From contig CASFDA010000026.1 in assembly GCA_949293335.1 (NCBI GenBank), positions 1 to 48,862 of the forward strand: 48,862 nucleotides of DNA, written 5' to 3'. Origin of the DNA: an uncultured Spirochaetales bacterium. Lineage in GTDB: Bacteria > Spirochaetota > Spirochaetia > Sphaerochaetales > Sphaerochaetaceae. Position 1 is the first letter of the stretch, and the number at the start of each line of letters is the position of its first letter. The notes beneath the pieces were generated by a model. It was given only the letters and a program-made list of their open reading frames with translations, did no database searches and was not told the DNA's origin. This document shows positions 6,968 through 15,644 of this stretch, one piece after another. The position numbers and the translations under genes were made by a program.

Positions 6968-9150
6968 CTGAAAGATACCCCCAGAGAAAGAGCGCCATGA
7001 TGATCGAAACCGAAATAGACAAGCACATCTCCGAAATCTGTAGAATATCCTACCCCCACTTTAGCGCCGAGAGAATAGTCTGAAAGAAGTGCAAATGGTA
7101 TGAGGTTGTCACTGAAAGTCCAGAGCCTGCTCTGACTGTGCAGAGCCGGATCCTCATACCCTTCTGCTATGAATGCGATATCCATGTAGAGATCTTCGGA
7201 AAAGAAGATCCTGAGTCCGAGAAGTGCAGATATCCAGTCACGTGTAAGATGCCCGGATGTGCTCACTGCATAACTTGAGCCGAGGAGGGCATCGGAACGT
7301 GACGTGAACAGATTTGCATCGAAAAGGACGCTGATGGCATCAAGCCCCGTCGGAATCACAGAGTCCAGGTCAAAAGAGAGTGTGTAATAAAGGGAAGAAC
7401 GCATATGGATGTTTCCTTCGAAGATAGCTTTAGCTCCATACTTGTTCGAACCTCTTCCATGGAAACCATCGTATGTCATCCTGAAGGTTGCTTTCGGAGA
7501 GATGTGGAAAGATCTCGGGAGATCATTACCATACAAAAGACCCCTCACTTCGCCCAGGACGGCCATATCGAGATCAAAAGAGAGATCCAGATAAAGATCG
7601 TCATCGATATCATACGAAAGGCCGAGAGAGAACATCACGCCGAAATCTGTGGTATCGAGCCTGTCAATCCTCATGGGCTTTGAAAGCATCGAAAGGCTTC
7701 CGACTCCTATGTCCATCTCTGCAAAGAGGGAAAGGGAATCGTCCGGGAGGAATGAATGGTAATACCCGAGGAGTATATCTGAATAGTGATCGATATCGAG
7801 GCCGATCAGGAGATTGCCGTCATCCACGACATTCATATCAACATATAGATCAAAAACAGGCTGGAAATTGAAACTGAAAGCGTTCTTGTTGATATGATAG
7901 GAACCGCTGAGATCGAGACCGAATCCGATGGAAATGGCAGAGGGCAACTTGGCATACTCTTCATATTTTATGTCAATCTTCCCCTCTTCATCGATTTCGT
8001 AATTGATGTTCATCAGTGATCTGTCTGTCCGTATGAACGTCAGGAGCTTTCCGAATTCACGCGCTGTCTCCCTGTCGAAAGTGCGTCCGATGAAAGCCGA
8101 GAACTCACTATCATACTCTTCAAGCCCTGGGTAAGAGATGGAAGTGATTACTTCTGGCTCAAGATCACTGTATGATTTTCTCTTCTCCCGTTTCCCATTG
8201 AGCATCTCTTCAAGCCGATCGAAAGCTTCTTCATTCTCACTTACACACTCATCCCCGACTTCAAGGATCTGCCTGACCTTTCCGAAGTCCAGCACCCCGA
8301 ACGCCCTTGCATTCGGGATCAGCATGAAGTCCGCATCCTCATAGTTCTCTTCCACAAGGCGGTATGTAATCATGTCCAAAAATGCTGTGATTATCCCCGA
8401 AAATGAATCTATATTGTCTCGATCTGTGTTCTCGGTTACGAGTGTGTTGTTCACATCAACAGCCAGTATGACATCTGCCCCTTCTGCCCTTGCAACATCA
8501 ACAGGGATATTGTCGACAAGACCACCGTCAACTATATTCCTTCCATCGGCAAGGGTGACTGGATTGAAAACAAGCGGTATGGAGATTGATCCGCGGATTG
8601 AATCATAGAAGCTTCCTTCTGAAAAGATTACCCTGTCACCGCTCTCTATATCAGTTCCTACTGAACGGTATGGGATAGGAAGATCATCAAATGCTTTTAC
8701 AGAAAGAGCCGCGCTGAGGTTCTCCTTTATGAATGCAGATATCTTGGCATCTGAAATGAGGCCATTGGACGAGCCTACGTCACGAGGGGAAAACCCGATC
8801 ACAGCTATATTGTCAATGAACCTCGCACCGCTTCCCTTGACCCGCCTGTTGCATCCGCGAAGAAGGTAATTGTTGAAAAGTTCAGAGAGGTTGTTCTCCA
8901 GCACCAAAGTCCTGATCTCCTCTCCAGAGTATCCTGCGGCATAGAAGGCCCCTATGAGGGCACCCATCGAAGTCCCGACTATCAGATCCGGATAAAGTCC
9001 CCTCCTGTCAAGCTCTTCGAGAATGGGAATGTGAGCCAGTCCCCTTGAGCCTCCCCCTGAGAGCACAAGCGCAAACTTCGGAGAAGAAAAGAGAGATGAT
9101 GCGATGAATGCAAATAGCAAGACAGAAAGGAAAACCCTCTTCACGATCAT
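6964..9150 (-). CDS. Patatin-like phospholipase fused to an outer-membrane beta-barrel-like domain
   Basis: This is a predicted secreted or surface lipid acyl-hydrolase of 728 residues. A signal peptide (1-22, ending SSLFSS) is followed by a patatin domain at about 25-300. The oxyanion loop is GGGSRG (31-36), the serine elbow GTSMG (about 59-63) and the catalytic Asp lies in DGGLVDNIP (about 211-219), so the Ser-Asp dyad is complete. A POTRA-like linker may lie at about 340-400. The remainder is rich in alternating hydrophobic and Asp/Tyr/Ser residues, typical of transmembrane strands, and ends in GALSLGVSFR with a terminal aromatic. This resembles the RssA/PlpD-type patatin-barrel group. It shares 4-bp overlaps with fmt and with the radical SAM gene. 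Patatin is certain; the barrel is inferred. Confidence 0.85.
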   Translation of the reverse strand: MIVKRVFLSVLLFAFIASSLFSSPKFALVLSGGGSRGLAHIPILEELDRRGLYPDLIVGTSMGALIGAFYAAGYSGEEIRTLVLENNLSELFNNYLLRGCNRRVKGSGARFIDNIAVIGFSPRDVGSSNGLISDAKISAFIKENLSAALSVKAFDDLPIPYRSVGTDIESGDRVIFSEGSFYDSIRGSISIPLVFNPVTLADGRNIVDGGLVDNIPVDVARAEGADVILAVDVNNTLVTENTDRDNIDSFSGIITAFLDMITYRLVEENYEDADFMLIPNARAFGVLDFGKVRQILEVGDECVSENEEAFDRLEEMLNGKREKRKSYSDLEPEVITSISYPGLEEYDSEFSAFIGRTFDRETAREFGKLLTFIRTDRSLMNINYEIDEEGKIDIKYEEYAKLPSAISIGFGLDLSGSYHINKNAFSFNFQPVFDLYVDMNVVDDGNLLIGLDIDHYSDILLGYYHSFLPDDSLSLFAEMDIGVGSLSMLSKPMRIDRLDTTDFGVMFSLGLSYDIDDDLYLDLSFDLDMAVLGEVRGLLYGNDLPRSFHISPKATFRMTYDGFHGRGSNKYGAKAIFEGNIHMRSSLYYTLSFDLDSVIPTGLDAISVLFDANLFTSRSDALLGSSYAVSTSGHLTRDWISALLGLRIFFSEDLYMDIAFIAEGYEDPALHSQSRLWTFSDNLIPFALLSDYSLGAKVGVGYSTDFGDVLVYFGFDHHGALSLGVSFR

Positions 9151-10082
9151 ACTCCCAGGATTTTTCCTATTACACTGCTATTCCCATTGATGTAGCTTCC
9201 TGCGTCCATCTCCTTCTTGCAGGGAGGCTGTACTCTTGTGATGTAGATGTAACCGTCTCCAGTCGCGACCTTGAGGCCCTTCCCTTTCTCAAATGATACG
9301 ACTGTTCCAGGTTCCTCCCCGTTTGTCTCTTCGAATGGAGAGAACACTGAACCGTGAACACCGAGGATATATAGGACCTCACCAGAAACTGACGTATAGC
9401 ATTTTGGCCATGGATAAGATGCCCGTATCAGGGAATGGAGCTTTTTCGCACTCTCCTTGAAATCAAGCTTTCCATCCTCTTTCCTGATGAACGAAGAATA
9501 TGTGGCATCTCCATGCTGGGCTTCTCCTTTCTTCGTCCAGAGTTCAGCAAAGCTCTCCTCAACCAGTTTTTCTGCCTCAAGAGAGACCTTTCTCCTCAGC
9601 ACTTCCATGTCCTCAGTTCCATCGAGCATGAATGTGGATCGGAAGAAGACATCTCCTTCATCAACCCCGAGACTTATATCCTGAATTGAAATACCCCCCT
9701 CCTTATCTGCGTTTATCAGCATCTGGTAAAGAGGAGAAGGCCCCCTGTATTTCGGAAGAAGGGAGGGATGTATATTGAACTTGTACTGGAAAAGAGACAG
9801 GAACTTCGGGCCGAATATCTTCCCATAACTGAAAGAGATGAGCGTATCGGCATCCGTATTTGCCCTGATGTATTCTCTCGCATCCTTACCAAGCCTCTCC
9901 GGCTGATAGACCTTTACACCCAGAGAGAGTGCCTCGAGCTTTATTTGCGGAGGAATTAGTTTGCCCGATCTCTTCTTGGGAGAATCCGGGGATGTGATGA
10001 GCATATCGACAAGCCCTTTGGAAACAAGGAAACGGAAAACAGGAATCGATATCTCATCGGATGAAGCGAATACTATCTTCAC
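9147..10082 (-). CDS. fmt: Methionyl-tRNA formyltransferase
   Basis: The enzyme transfers a formyl group from 10-formyl-tetrahydrofolate to initiator Met-tRNA. The 311 residues match the family length. Catalytic elements are NIHPSLLPKYRGPSPL (Asn and His of the active site) and GVDEGDV with its Asp. The C-terminal tRNA-binding OB-like domain (about 205-311) contains IRASYPWPKCYT. The start codon is GTG within a GTGA overlap with def, the classic def-fmt pair. The usual SLLP-x-WRG motif carries Tyr instead of Trp, which is within family variation. Confidence 0.95.
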   Translation of the reverse strand: MKIVFASSDEISIPVFRFLVSKGLVDMLITSPDSPKKRSGKLIPPQIKLEALSLGVKVYQPERLGKDAREYIRANTDADTLISFSYGKIFGPKFLSLFQYKFNIHPSLLPKYRGPSPLYQMLINADKEGGISIQDISLGVDEGDVFFRSTFMLDGTEDMEVLRRKVSLEAEKLVEESFAELWTKKGEAQHGDATYSSFIRKEDGKLDFKESAKKLHSLIRASYPWPKCYTSVSGEVLYILGVHGSVFSPFEETNGEEPGTVVSFEKGKGLKVATGDGYIYITRVQPPCKKEMDAGSYINGNSSVIGKILGV

Positions 10083-10591
10083 GCCTTTCTTTTCCTCTTC
10101 TTCCTCTCAATGCGCATAACTCTCCTTTCGATCTTCGCCCTCTCCTCCTCTGGAAGATAATCGACGAAAAGCTTTCCATTGAGATGGTCATTCTCGTGCT
10201 GTATTACACGCGCAAGGAGCCCGAAGGCTGAGATGGTGAACCTTTTTCCCCTGGCATCCTGAGCCGTTACCTTCACCCTTTCAGGGCGTACTATCTCCCT
10301 GTAGATTCCGGGAATGGAGAGACAGCCTTCCTCATAAGGCACTTCCTCTACGCTGGTCTCGATTATCTCAGGATTCACAAATACGAACTTCCCCTCATCT
10401 CCCTTTCTCAGATCTACGATAAAAAAACGCTGGGGAATTCCCACCTGTGGAGCGGCAAGGCCGACTCCATCAGCTTCTGCGAGTGTTTCAAACATGGCAT
10501 CGAGCAAGGTTGAGAATGCGGAGTCGAATGTTTTTACATCACTCGTCTTCTCCCGCAGGACCTCCTCGCCTATTTTACAGATATCAAGCAT
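10079..10591 (-). CDS. def: Peptide deformylase
   Basis: This metalloenzyme removes the formyl group from nascent proteins, undoing the work of Fmt, whose gene follows directly. All three motifs are present: GVGLAAPQVG (motif 1), EGCLSIPG with the Cys ligand (motif 2) and QHENDHLNG with the two His ligands and catalytic Glu (motif 3). The basic tail KIERRVMRIERKKRKRK is longer than usual. The ATG at 10591 gives MLDICKIG, the normal N-terminus and 170 residues. A TTG 24 bp upstream is possible, but neither has a clear Shine-Dalgarno. The 46-bp gap to priA is the largest within the operon. Confidence 0.94.
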   Translation of the reverse strand: MLDICKIGEEVLREKTSDVKTFDSAFSTLLDAMFETLAEADGVGLAAPQVGIPQRFFIVDLRKGDEGKFVFVNPEIIETSVEEVPYEEGCLSIPGIYREIVRPERVKVTAQDARGKRFTISAFGLLARVIQHENDHLNGKLFVDYLPEEERAKIERRVMRIERKKRKRKA

Positions 10592-10637
10592 AAGATCAGT
10601 GTAAAGATTATCCAAAATGGAAGCAACAGAGGAATCA

Positions 10638-12611
10638 TCAGAAAAGATCGACTGGATCTGTATCTATCTCCAGATAGACATTATAGGGAAGCCTGAACAC
10701 AGCTATAACTGAATCGACAGCTTTCAGAAGACGGAAGAACGCACTCTCCTTCGCAGATACAAGCACATGGTAGCGGTAACTTCCGTTCAGCTTCTCGACA
10801 AGAGAGCTTGTTGCCGGGAATATCTCGACGCCAGCAATCTTCCCGGCCATCTGCCTAAGTACCTCTTCCAGCGAGATTGCAGTACGCTCTGCCCTCTCTT
10901 CGTCTTTTGACCTGAGGGTGAAATTGATCAGACGTGAATATGGGGGATACGAAAGCTTTCTTCTCTCATCCAGTTCCTTGTAATAGAACTCCTCGCTCTC
11001 ATTGAGCTCGACCGCCCTTATCGCCCTGTTTGAGACAAACGACGTCTGGATTATCACCTTGCCATCCGGCCTGTAGCGTCCCACCCTTCCTGCAACTTGG
11101 AGAAGAAGAGAATACGTTCTTTCGTTCGCCCTGAAATCAGGAAGGGAGAGGGATGTATCCGCGTTTATTATCCCTACAAGGCTGACTAATGGGAAATTAA
11201 GTCCTTTTGCGATCATCTGGGTCCCGAGTAGGATGTCCACTTTCCCTTCCCGGAAATCTGAAAGGGCTGAGGCGATGTATTCCCTTTTTCCCTTTGCGCT
11301 GTCCGAATCAAGCCTCCTTATCGTCCTGAACGGGAAAAGCTTCCTTATCTCGTCCTCAATCCTCTCTGTTCCATAGCCGATAGTCATGATATCCCTGCTC
11401 GAACAGTTCGGGCACGATGAGGGAACTGGCTCTGAATAACCGCACATATGGCACTCGAGCCGCCTGTCCTTCCTGTGATACGTAAGGGAAACAGAACAGT
11501 TCGGACAGAGGAACACTTCACCACAAGTATTGCAGACAAGGCTCTTTGAATAACCTCGCCTGTTCAGAAAGAGAATCACGCCCTTCTTCTCCCTGAACTC
11601 TTTCTCCATCTGGATCTTCAGCGGTTCGGAAATCAGATTGCGGGATGAGAGTATATTGACCACTCTGACGCTCGGGAAGGCCCCTTCTCCGATCCTGTTC
11701 CTCATCCTGAGCGCAACGATCCTTCCCTCTCTCATTTTCTCGAATGATTCGAATGACGGAGTGGCCGAGCCCATGACAAGGTAAGCGTTCTTGTTGTACG
11801 AGAGACGCATCTGTGCTATCTGACGGGCATGGTAACGTGGAGTACTTCCGCTTTTGTAGCTGGTCTCATGCTCCTCATCGATGATTATTAGGCCAAGGGA
11901 TCGGAAAGGTGCAAAGACAGCACTGCGGGCACCGATGACAAGCGAGACAGAGCCATCCTTTATCGCGTTGTGGGCCTTTAGCCTCTGACTTGCTGTAAGG
12001 GCAGAGTGAAGGATCGAGACTTTCTTGTCAAAACGTTCATATACTTCTGCCGAAAGCTGCTCAGAGAGCGTTATTTCCGGAACGAGATACAGAACCTGAT
12101 TGCCCTTCTCTATCTCCCTTTCCGCAAGGCGCAGGTAGACTTCGCTCTTCCCGCATCCGGTAACACCATAGATATAGAATATCCTCTTTCCCTCTTTCCT
12201 CTTCTCCCCTATTTCATAAAGAACCCTTTCCTGATCTGGAGAAAGCTGCTCTATCCTCCTGAACGATGAAGGAGCGTCAAATAGTGACGAATCCTTCTCT
12301 ATCTTTGCATTGGGAACCATCAGTGAAAGGGCCTCGCCCTCTGAGCATTTGTAGAGGAACGCCATCTCAGATGAGAGGAATATGTGTTCAGGATTTATCA
12401 CCTCTTCCTTGTCCAGCACTCTGAGGATTGGAAGTATTTCATACTCCCCTGAAGGCTTTTCCACCTCACCGACTACAAATCCTGTCAGCGTACGGTGATT
12501 GAAGTTCACTTTCACCCTTCTGAAGACAAGAGGGCCCTCTTCATCGCTATAATATGTGTAGGTGCTGTTTCTCAGCGGAAGCTTCAGGCTCACAGAGAAA
12601 TATCTTCTCAT
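10638..12611 (-). CDS. priA: Primosomal protein N' (replication restart helicase PriA)
   Basis: PriA binds stalled forks and reloads the replisome. The 657-residue product has the Walker A motif GVTGCGKSEVYLR, the DEEH box IIIDEEHETSY, the paired zinc-binding cysteines CNTCGEVFLCPNC and CHMCGY ... CPNC, and helicase motifs such as GTQMIAKGLNFP and RVGRYRPDGKVIIQT. The N-terminal 3'-end-binding domain is short. The ATG at 12611 (MRRYFSVSL) was chosen over an upstream alternative start because it creates a 4-bp ATGA overlap with the UDG-like gene and matches family N-termini. Confidence 0.95.
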   Translation of the reverse strand: MRRYFSVSLKLPLRNSTYTYYSDEEGPLVFRRVKVNFNHRTLTGFVVGEVEKPSGEYEILPILRVLDKEEVINPEHIFLSSEMAFLYKCSEGEALSLMVPNAKIEKDSSLFDAPSSFRRIEQLSPDQERVLYEIGEKRKEGKRIFYIYGVTGCGKSEVYLRLAEREIEKGNQVLYLVPEITLSEQLSAEVYERFDKKVSILHSALTASQRLKAHNAIKDGSVSLVIGARSAVFAPFRSLGLIIIDEEHETSYKSGSTPRYHARQIAQMRLSYNKNAYLVMGSATPSFESFEKMREGRIVALRMRNRIGEGAFPSVRVVNILSSRNLISEPLKIQMEKEFREKKGVILFLNRRGYSKSLVCNTCGEVFLCPNCSVSLTYHRKDRRLECHMCGYSEPVPSSCPNCSSRDIMTIGYGTERIEDEIRKLFPFRTIRRLDSDSAKGKREYIASALSDFREGKVDILLGTQMIAKGLNFPLVSLVGIINADTSLSLPDFRANERTYSLLLQVAGRVGRYRPDGKVIIQTSFVSNRAIRAVELNESEEFYYKELDERRKLSYPPYSRLINFTLRSKDEERAERTAISLEEVLRQMAGKIAGVEIFPATSSLVEKLNGSYRYHVLVSAKESAFFRLLKAVDSVIAVFRLPYNVYLEIDTDPVDLF

Positions 12612-13288
12612 TTTCCAAGGCTCCTTCTGATCTTCAGCAGATCTTCCATAACCTTCCTCTTCAGTTCCGGGTTCTCGATGCATTCCTTCTGACTGTATGT
12701 GACATAAGCGGGAATCCCGTTTATGCGGAACCTCTTATTCCTCAGTTCATCCATTCCTCCGTCCTTCCTCAGCATATAATGCGCACAATCAGAACCGAAA
12801 AGGATCATCACTCCAGGCTTGTACTCCTCAAGTTCCGTCCTGAGGAAATGCTTGCACTTATCTGCATAATCGGAGGAAAAAGATGGTGCATGGCACTTCA
12901 TGATGGCAAGGATCTTCCTTCTGCTCTTTTCAACTCCAAGGACCTTGTTCATCTGGTTTTCATACATCTCCTCTTCCTCTCTAGGGAGAATGTGTCCATT
13001 CTCACCTGGCATGGAGACGACGGAAAGGACTTCCAGAGGAATGGAGAAATATGAGTTGTCGATCACCTTTCCTGGCCAGAGAGGGCATGAGTGGCAATCT
13101 TTATAATCATCGGACGGCAAGGTTTTCTTGCTTTTATCCTCGCTCACTTCATATTCGACTTTTTTTATCCTCTCATGGAGGAAATCACCATCTACCGCTC
13201 CCGAGAGATCATCGAGAAGAGAAAGGACGACTGAGAGCCCATCATTGTTTTCCATCGTGCTCGAACCATTCATACTTCTTCTCATCAT
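12608..13288 (-). CDS. Uracil-DNA-glycosylase-like Fe-S protein lacking catalytic motifs
   Basis: The 226 residues fit the fold of type 4/5 (Fe-S) uracil-DNA glycosylases. CHSCPL, the Cys of MKCHAP and the Cys of ADKCKHFL occupy the four cluster-ligand positions. The stretch KPGVMILFGSDCAHYML matches the usual P-x-x-x-LG-x-x-A segment, and the tail ENPELKRKVMEDL matches the end of the family. However, the catalytic GEAPG motif is replaced by VVSMPGENG and the HPS motif by TYSQKE. An acidic insert LPREEEEM is also present. It may be a non-catalytic DNA-binding relative or have another chemistry. ATGs at 13285, 13273 and 13255 are alternative starts. It overlaps truA by up to 47 bp and priA by 4 bp. 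Confidence 0.6.
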   Translation of the reverse strand: MMRRSMNGSSTMENNDGLSVVLSLLDDLSGAVDGDFLHERIKKVEYEVSEDKSKKTLPSDDYKDCHSCPLWPGKVIDNSYFSIPLEVLSVVSMPGENGHILPREEEEMYENQMNKVLGVEKSRRKILAIMKCHAPSFSSDYADKCKHFLRTELEEYKPGVMILFGSDCAHYMLRKDGGMDELRNKRFRINGIPAYVTYSQKECIENPELKRKVMEDLLKIRRSLGK

Positions 13289-14090
13289 AACTCACATCGG
13301 CAAGATATAGCCCGGACGAGGGGGCCGTCTTTCCTGCAAGCTTCCTGTCCATGCTCTCCAGGATGCGAAGGAATTCAGAAGATGGAATTCCTTTCTCCCC
13401 ATAAGAGAGCATACTGCCGACCATGCTTCTCACCTGATGGTAAAGAAACGCATTTCCAGCCACCCTGTAACGGAGCACCTTCCTGCCGAACCTGTCATAT
13501 ATTACATCCCACTCGGAAAGATAGATATCGCGCACTCTAGATTCCGACTGATCCCTTGCAGATGCAAAGGTAGTGAAATCATGCGTGCCCTCAATAGTCT
13601 TCGCATAAGAATTCAGAAGTCCGATATCAGGGAGTTTCTCAAGCTGCAGCACGTAGTTCTCGTCAAAAGGAAGGAATGACTCGTAATCCTTTACAAGATA
13701 CCAGTATTCCCTGCTCATCGTCGAATACCGCGCATGGAATGGTGAAGTGCACTCAACGCTCTCAGCTATCCTGATACCTTTCGGAAGCCTTGTATTGAGG
13801 ATGATCTTGAATTTCTCCGCATCTATGCCGACGGGGAAATCGAAATGAGCCACCTGCATCAGCGCGTGCACCCCGCTGTCTGTACGGCCTGAGCCCTGAA
13901 CATGTACAGGTTTTCCCGCAATATCCGAGAGGACCCTCTCTATCTCGCTCTCAACCGATACATCGCCACCCTTCTGGGTCTGCCAGCCATGGAAAAGAGA
14001 ACCGTCATATGAAAGGGTAAGCTTCACCCTCCTCTCACCCTCAGCGGGAAGAGGAAAGGAAAGAGGTCGCTTCCAGTCGCTTCTAGCCAT
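13242..14090 (-). CDS. truA: tRNA pseudouridine(38-40) synthase
   Basis: TruA converts uridines 38-40 of the tRNA anticodon arm to pseudouridine. The 282-residue protein has LSYDGSLFHGWQTQ, the catalytic Asp motif GSGRTDSGVHA, FHARYSTMSREYWY, GTHDFTTFAS and the late block AFLYHQVRSMVGSML. An N-terminal extension of about 20 residues (MARSDWKRPLSFPLP) precedes the conserved start VKLTLSYDG. The ATG overlaps the acpS end by 8 bp. Confidence 0.95.
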   Translation of the reverse strand: MARSDWKRPLSFPLPAEGERRVKLTLSYDGSLFHGWQTQKGGDVSVESEIERVLSDIAGKPVHVQGSGRTDSGVHALMQVAHFDFPVGIDAEKFKIILNTRLPKGIRIAESVECTSPFHARYSTMSREYWYLVKDYESFLPFDENYVLQLEKLPDIGLLNSYAKTIEGTHDFTTFASARDQSESRVRDIYLSEWDVIYDRFGRKVLRYRVAGNAFLYHQVRSMVGSMLSYGEKGIPSSEFLRILESMDRKLAGKTAPSSGLYLADVSYDEKKYEWFEHDGKQ

Positions 14091-14436
14091 CGATTATCAC
14101 AGCCGCGATGGCGACGCTCCTTTCGTGACTGATCGAAAGCAGCACGTTCATCCCGTCTACTTTCTCCAATGCTTTCCCTGCCAAGCTGAAATAAGGCCGT
14201 CCGCTGGAATCATTCCGGACAGTTATGTCCTTCGGCTGAACATCTCCGAATCCTTCCCCGATCGCTTTCACGAAAGCCTCTTTTGCAGCAAAACGGGACG
14301 AGAGGTACTCACTTACCCCTCCTCTTCTCTTCCATTCGGAAATCTCCTCATCTGTAAATAGCTTTTTCAGGAAACTCTCTTCCTTGTTGTCGAATCTGCA
14401 GACTTCGACGACATCGACACCCAAGCCCCTGATCAA
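14083..14436 (-). CDS. acpS: Holo-[acyl-carrier-protein] synthase
   Basis: AcpS attaches the phosphopantetheine arm of CoA to apo-ACP for fatty acid synthesis. The 117 residues carry GVDVVEVCRF with the metal-binding Asp, SRFAAKEAFVKAIG with the catalytic Lys/Glu, and the terminal LLSISHERSVAIAAV. The start is TTG, supported by an ideal GGAGG seven bases upstream. The TTGA junction makes a 4-bp overlap with the stop of the CdaR-like gene. Confidence 0.95.
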   Translation of the reverse strand: MIRGLGVDVVEVCRFDNKEESFLKKLFTDEEISEWKRRGGVSEYLSSRFAAKEAFVKAIGEGFGDVQPKDITVRNDSSGRPYFSLAGKALEKVDGMNVLLSISHERSVAIAAVIIDG

Positions 14437-14831
14437 TTTCCGGCCTCCGAGAACAATATCCTCACACTCGATGGATCTGCCCTGACTGAAAGCGCATCCC
14501 TCTGATATACATCCTGATTATATTCCAGAAGAACAGGGGTACGGACGATGCCAGAACTGTCAACGAACGAAAAATCCGCATAAGCGTGTATGTCAGACGG
14601 CTCCACCAGATAGATCAGATCCTCGCTGCCGGAGATGACTACATCGATCGATGTCGGCACGAGAGATGATGTCACGAGGGACGAAGACTGTGGAAGATAT
14701 ACAGTGAGAGGTATCCTCACCACACGGTTGGTGATCGTCGAGAACTCGATGCCGAGAACTACGAAAAGGGAGAGCACGACTGCAATTATCTTGGCTCCCC
14801 AGTTGGATATCCATTTATGACTCAGCTTCAT
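14433..14831 (-). CDS. YbbR-domain protein, CdaR-like regulator of CdaA
   Basis: The 132-residue protein has one N-terminal membrane helix (about 12-30, IIAVVLSLFVVLGIEF) and then a single extracytoplasmic YbbR-type beta domain (about 35-130). In Firmicutes CdaR has three or four such domains and modulates the neighbouring diadenylate cyclase. Here only one is present, so it is a minimal version. It overlaps cdaA by 17 bp. The call rests on position next to cdaA, topology and the overall YbbR pattern rather than on a strict motif. Confidence 0.75.
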   Translation of the reverse strand: MKLSHKWISNWGAKIIAVVLSLFVVLGIEFSTITNRVVRIPLTVYLPQSSSLVTSSLVPTSIDVVISGSEDLIYLVEPSDIHAYADFSFVDSSGIVRTPVLLEYNQDVYQRDALSVRADPSSVRILFSEAGN

Positions 14832-15633
14832 TATCCCTCTCCTTCATATCTTTGGGCAGAACATCCTTATAGGAAAAGAGATCCAAAAGAACCGATTTGA
14901 TCGTGCTGTTGTCCAAGTCGTAATAAATATTCGCATTGTAGGCCAGTGAGATCGCTCCTGTCTCCTCAGATACCACGAGCGCAATCGCATCGGAATTCTC
15001 AGCCAGACCTAAAGCGGCCCTGTGCCGGGTACCGAACGACGCCTTTATCCCAGTCTGCTCGGAAAGAGGAAGATAGCATGCTGCATATGTGATCCTTCCA
15101 CCTTCGATGACAAGCGCACCGTCATGCAGTGGCGTATCATGATCGAAAACAGTGAGGATAAGCGTAGATGACAGATCTGCATTCACTCTGGTTCCTGAAT
15201 CCAGGACGCTCTTTATGTCAGTATGGCGTGGAAATATTATCAGTGCGCCCCTCTTCTTCTCAACGAGTATGTTGCATGCATTCAGGATCGAATCGATCTG
15301 TTCTCCAGTGGTCTGGCCACCCATCCGGAAAAATCCTGTCTTCCTCAGGAATGCAGAAGAAAATGCCCTTCGAAGTTCTGGATGGAAGAACACTAGCACC
15401 AAAAGGAGAAGTGGTATGAACGCCTTTCTTAAAATGTATTCGAGGACAGAGAGCTTGAAAAGGAAACAGAAGACATAGAAAAGCGCATAGGAAACGGCGA
15501 TGATGACAATCTGCTTAGCCTTGCTTTCGGCAAAAATAAGATAGAGACGATAAAAGATGAAGGAGAGAATAGCGACCTGCAGGGCAAGACGCACATAATC
15601 CCCGACTGACAAATTGTTTACTACATCCAGCAT
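14815..15633 (-). CDS. cdaA: Diadenylate cyclase CdaA, c-di-AMP synthase
   Basis: This membrane enzyme condenses two ATP into cyclic di-AMP, a signal for potassium, osmotic and envelope balance. Three membrane helices lie in the first 85 residues (for example ALQVAILSFIFYRLYLIF and AFIPLLLLVLVFF). They are followed by a DisA_N catalytic domain with HDGALVIEGGRI and the RHR motif in FGTRHRAALGL. The 272-residue length fits CdaA. The ATG has a GAAGGGAAAGGG ribosome-binding region. It lies 11 bp after glpK and its partner gene follows. No c-di-AMP phosphodiesterase or c-di-AMP riboswitch was seen in the window. Confidence 0.93.
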   Translation of the reverse strand: MLDVVNNLSVGDYVRLALQVAILSFIFYRLYLIFAESKAKQIVIIAVSYALFYVFCFLFKLSVLEYILRKAFIPLLLLVLVFFHPELRRAFSSAFLRKTGFFRMGGQTTGEQIDSILNACNILVEKKRGALIIFPRHTDIKSVLDSGTRVNADLSSTLILTVFDHDTPLHDGALVIEGGRITYAACYLPLSEQTGIKASFGTRHRAALGLAENSDAIALVVSEETGAISLAYNANIYYDLDNSTIKSVLLDLFSYKDVLPKDMKERDNEAES

Positions 15634-15644
15634 CCCTTTCCCTT

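Noticed and set aside
14083-14436. Possibility that acpS starts at an internal ATG instead of TTG
   Set aside because: The TTG is preceded by GGAGG at ideal spacing and gives the conserved GVDVVEV start; no suitable ATG exists before that motif.
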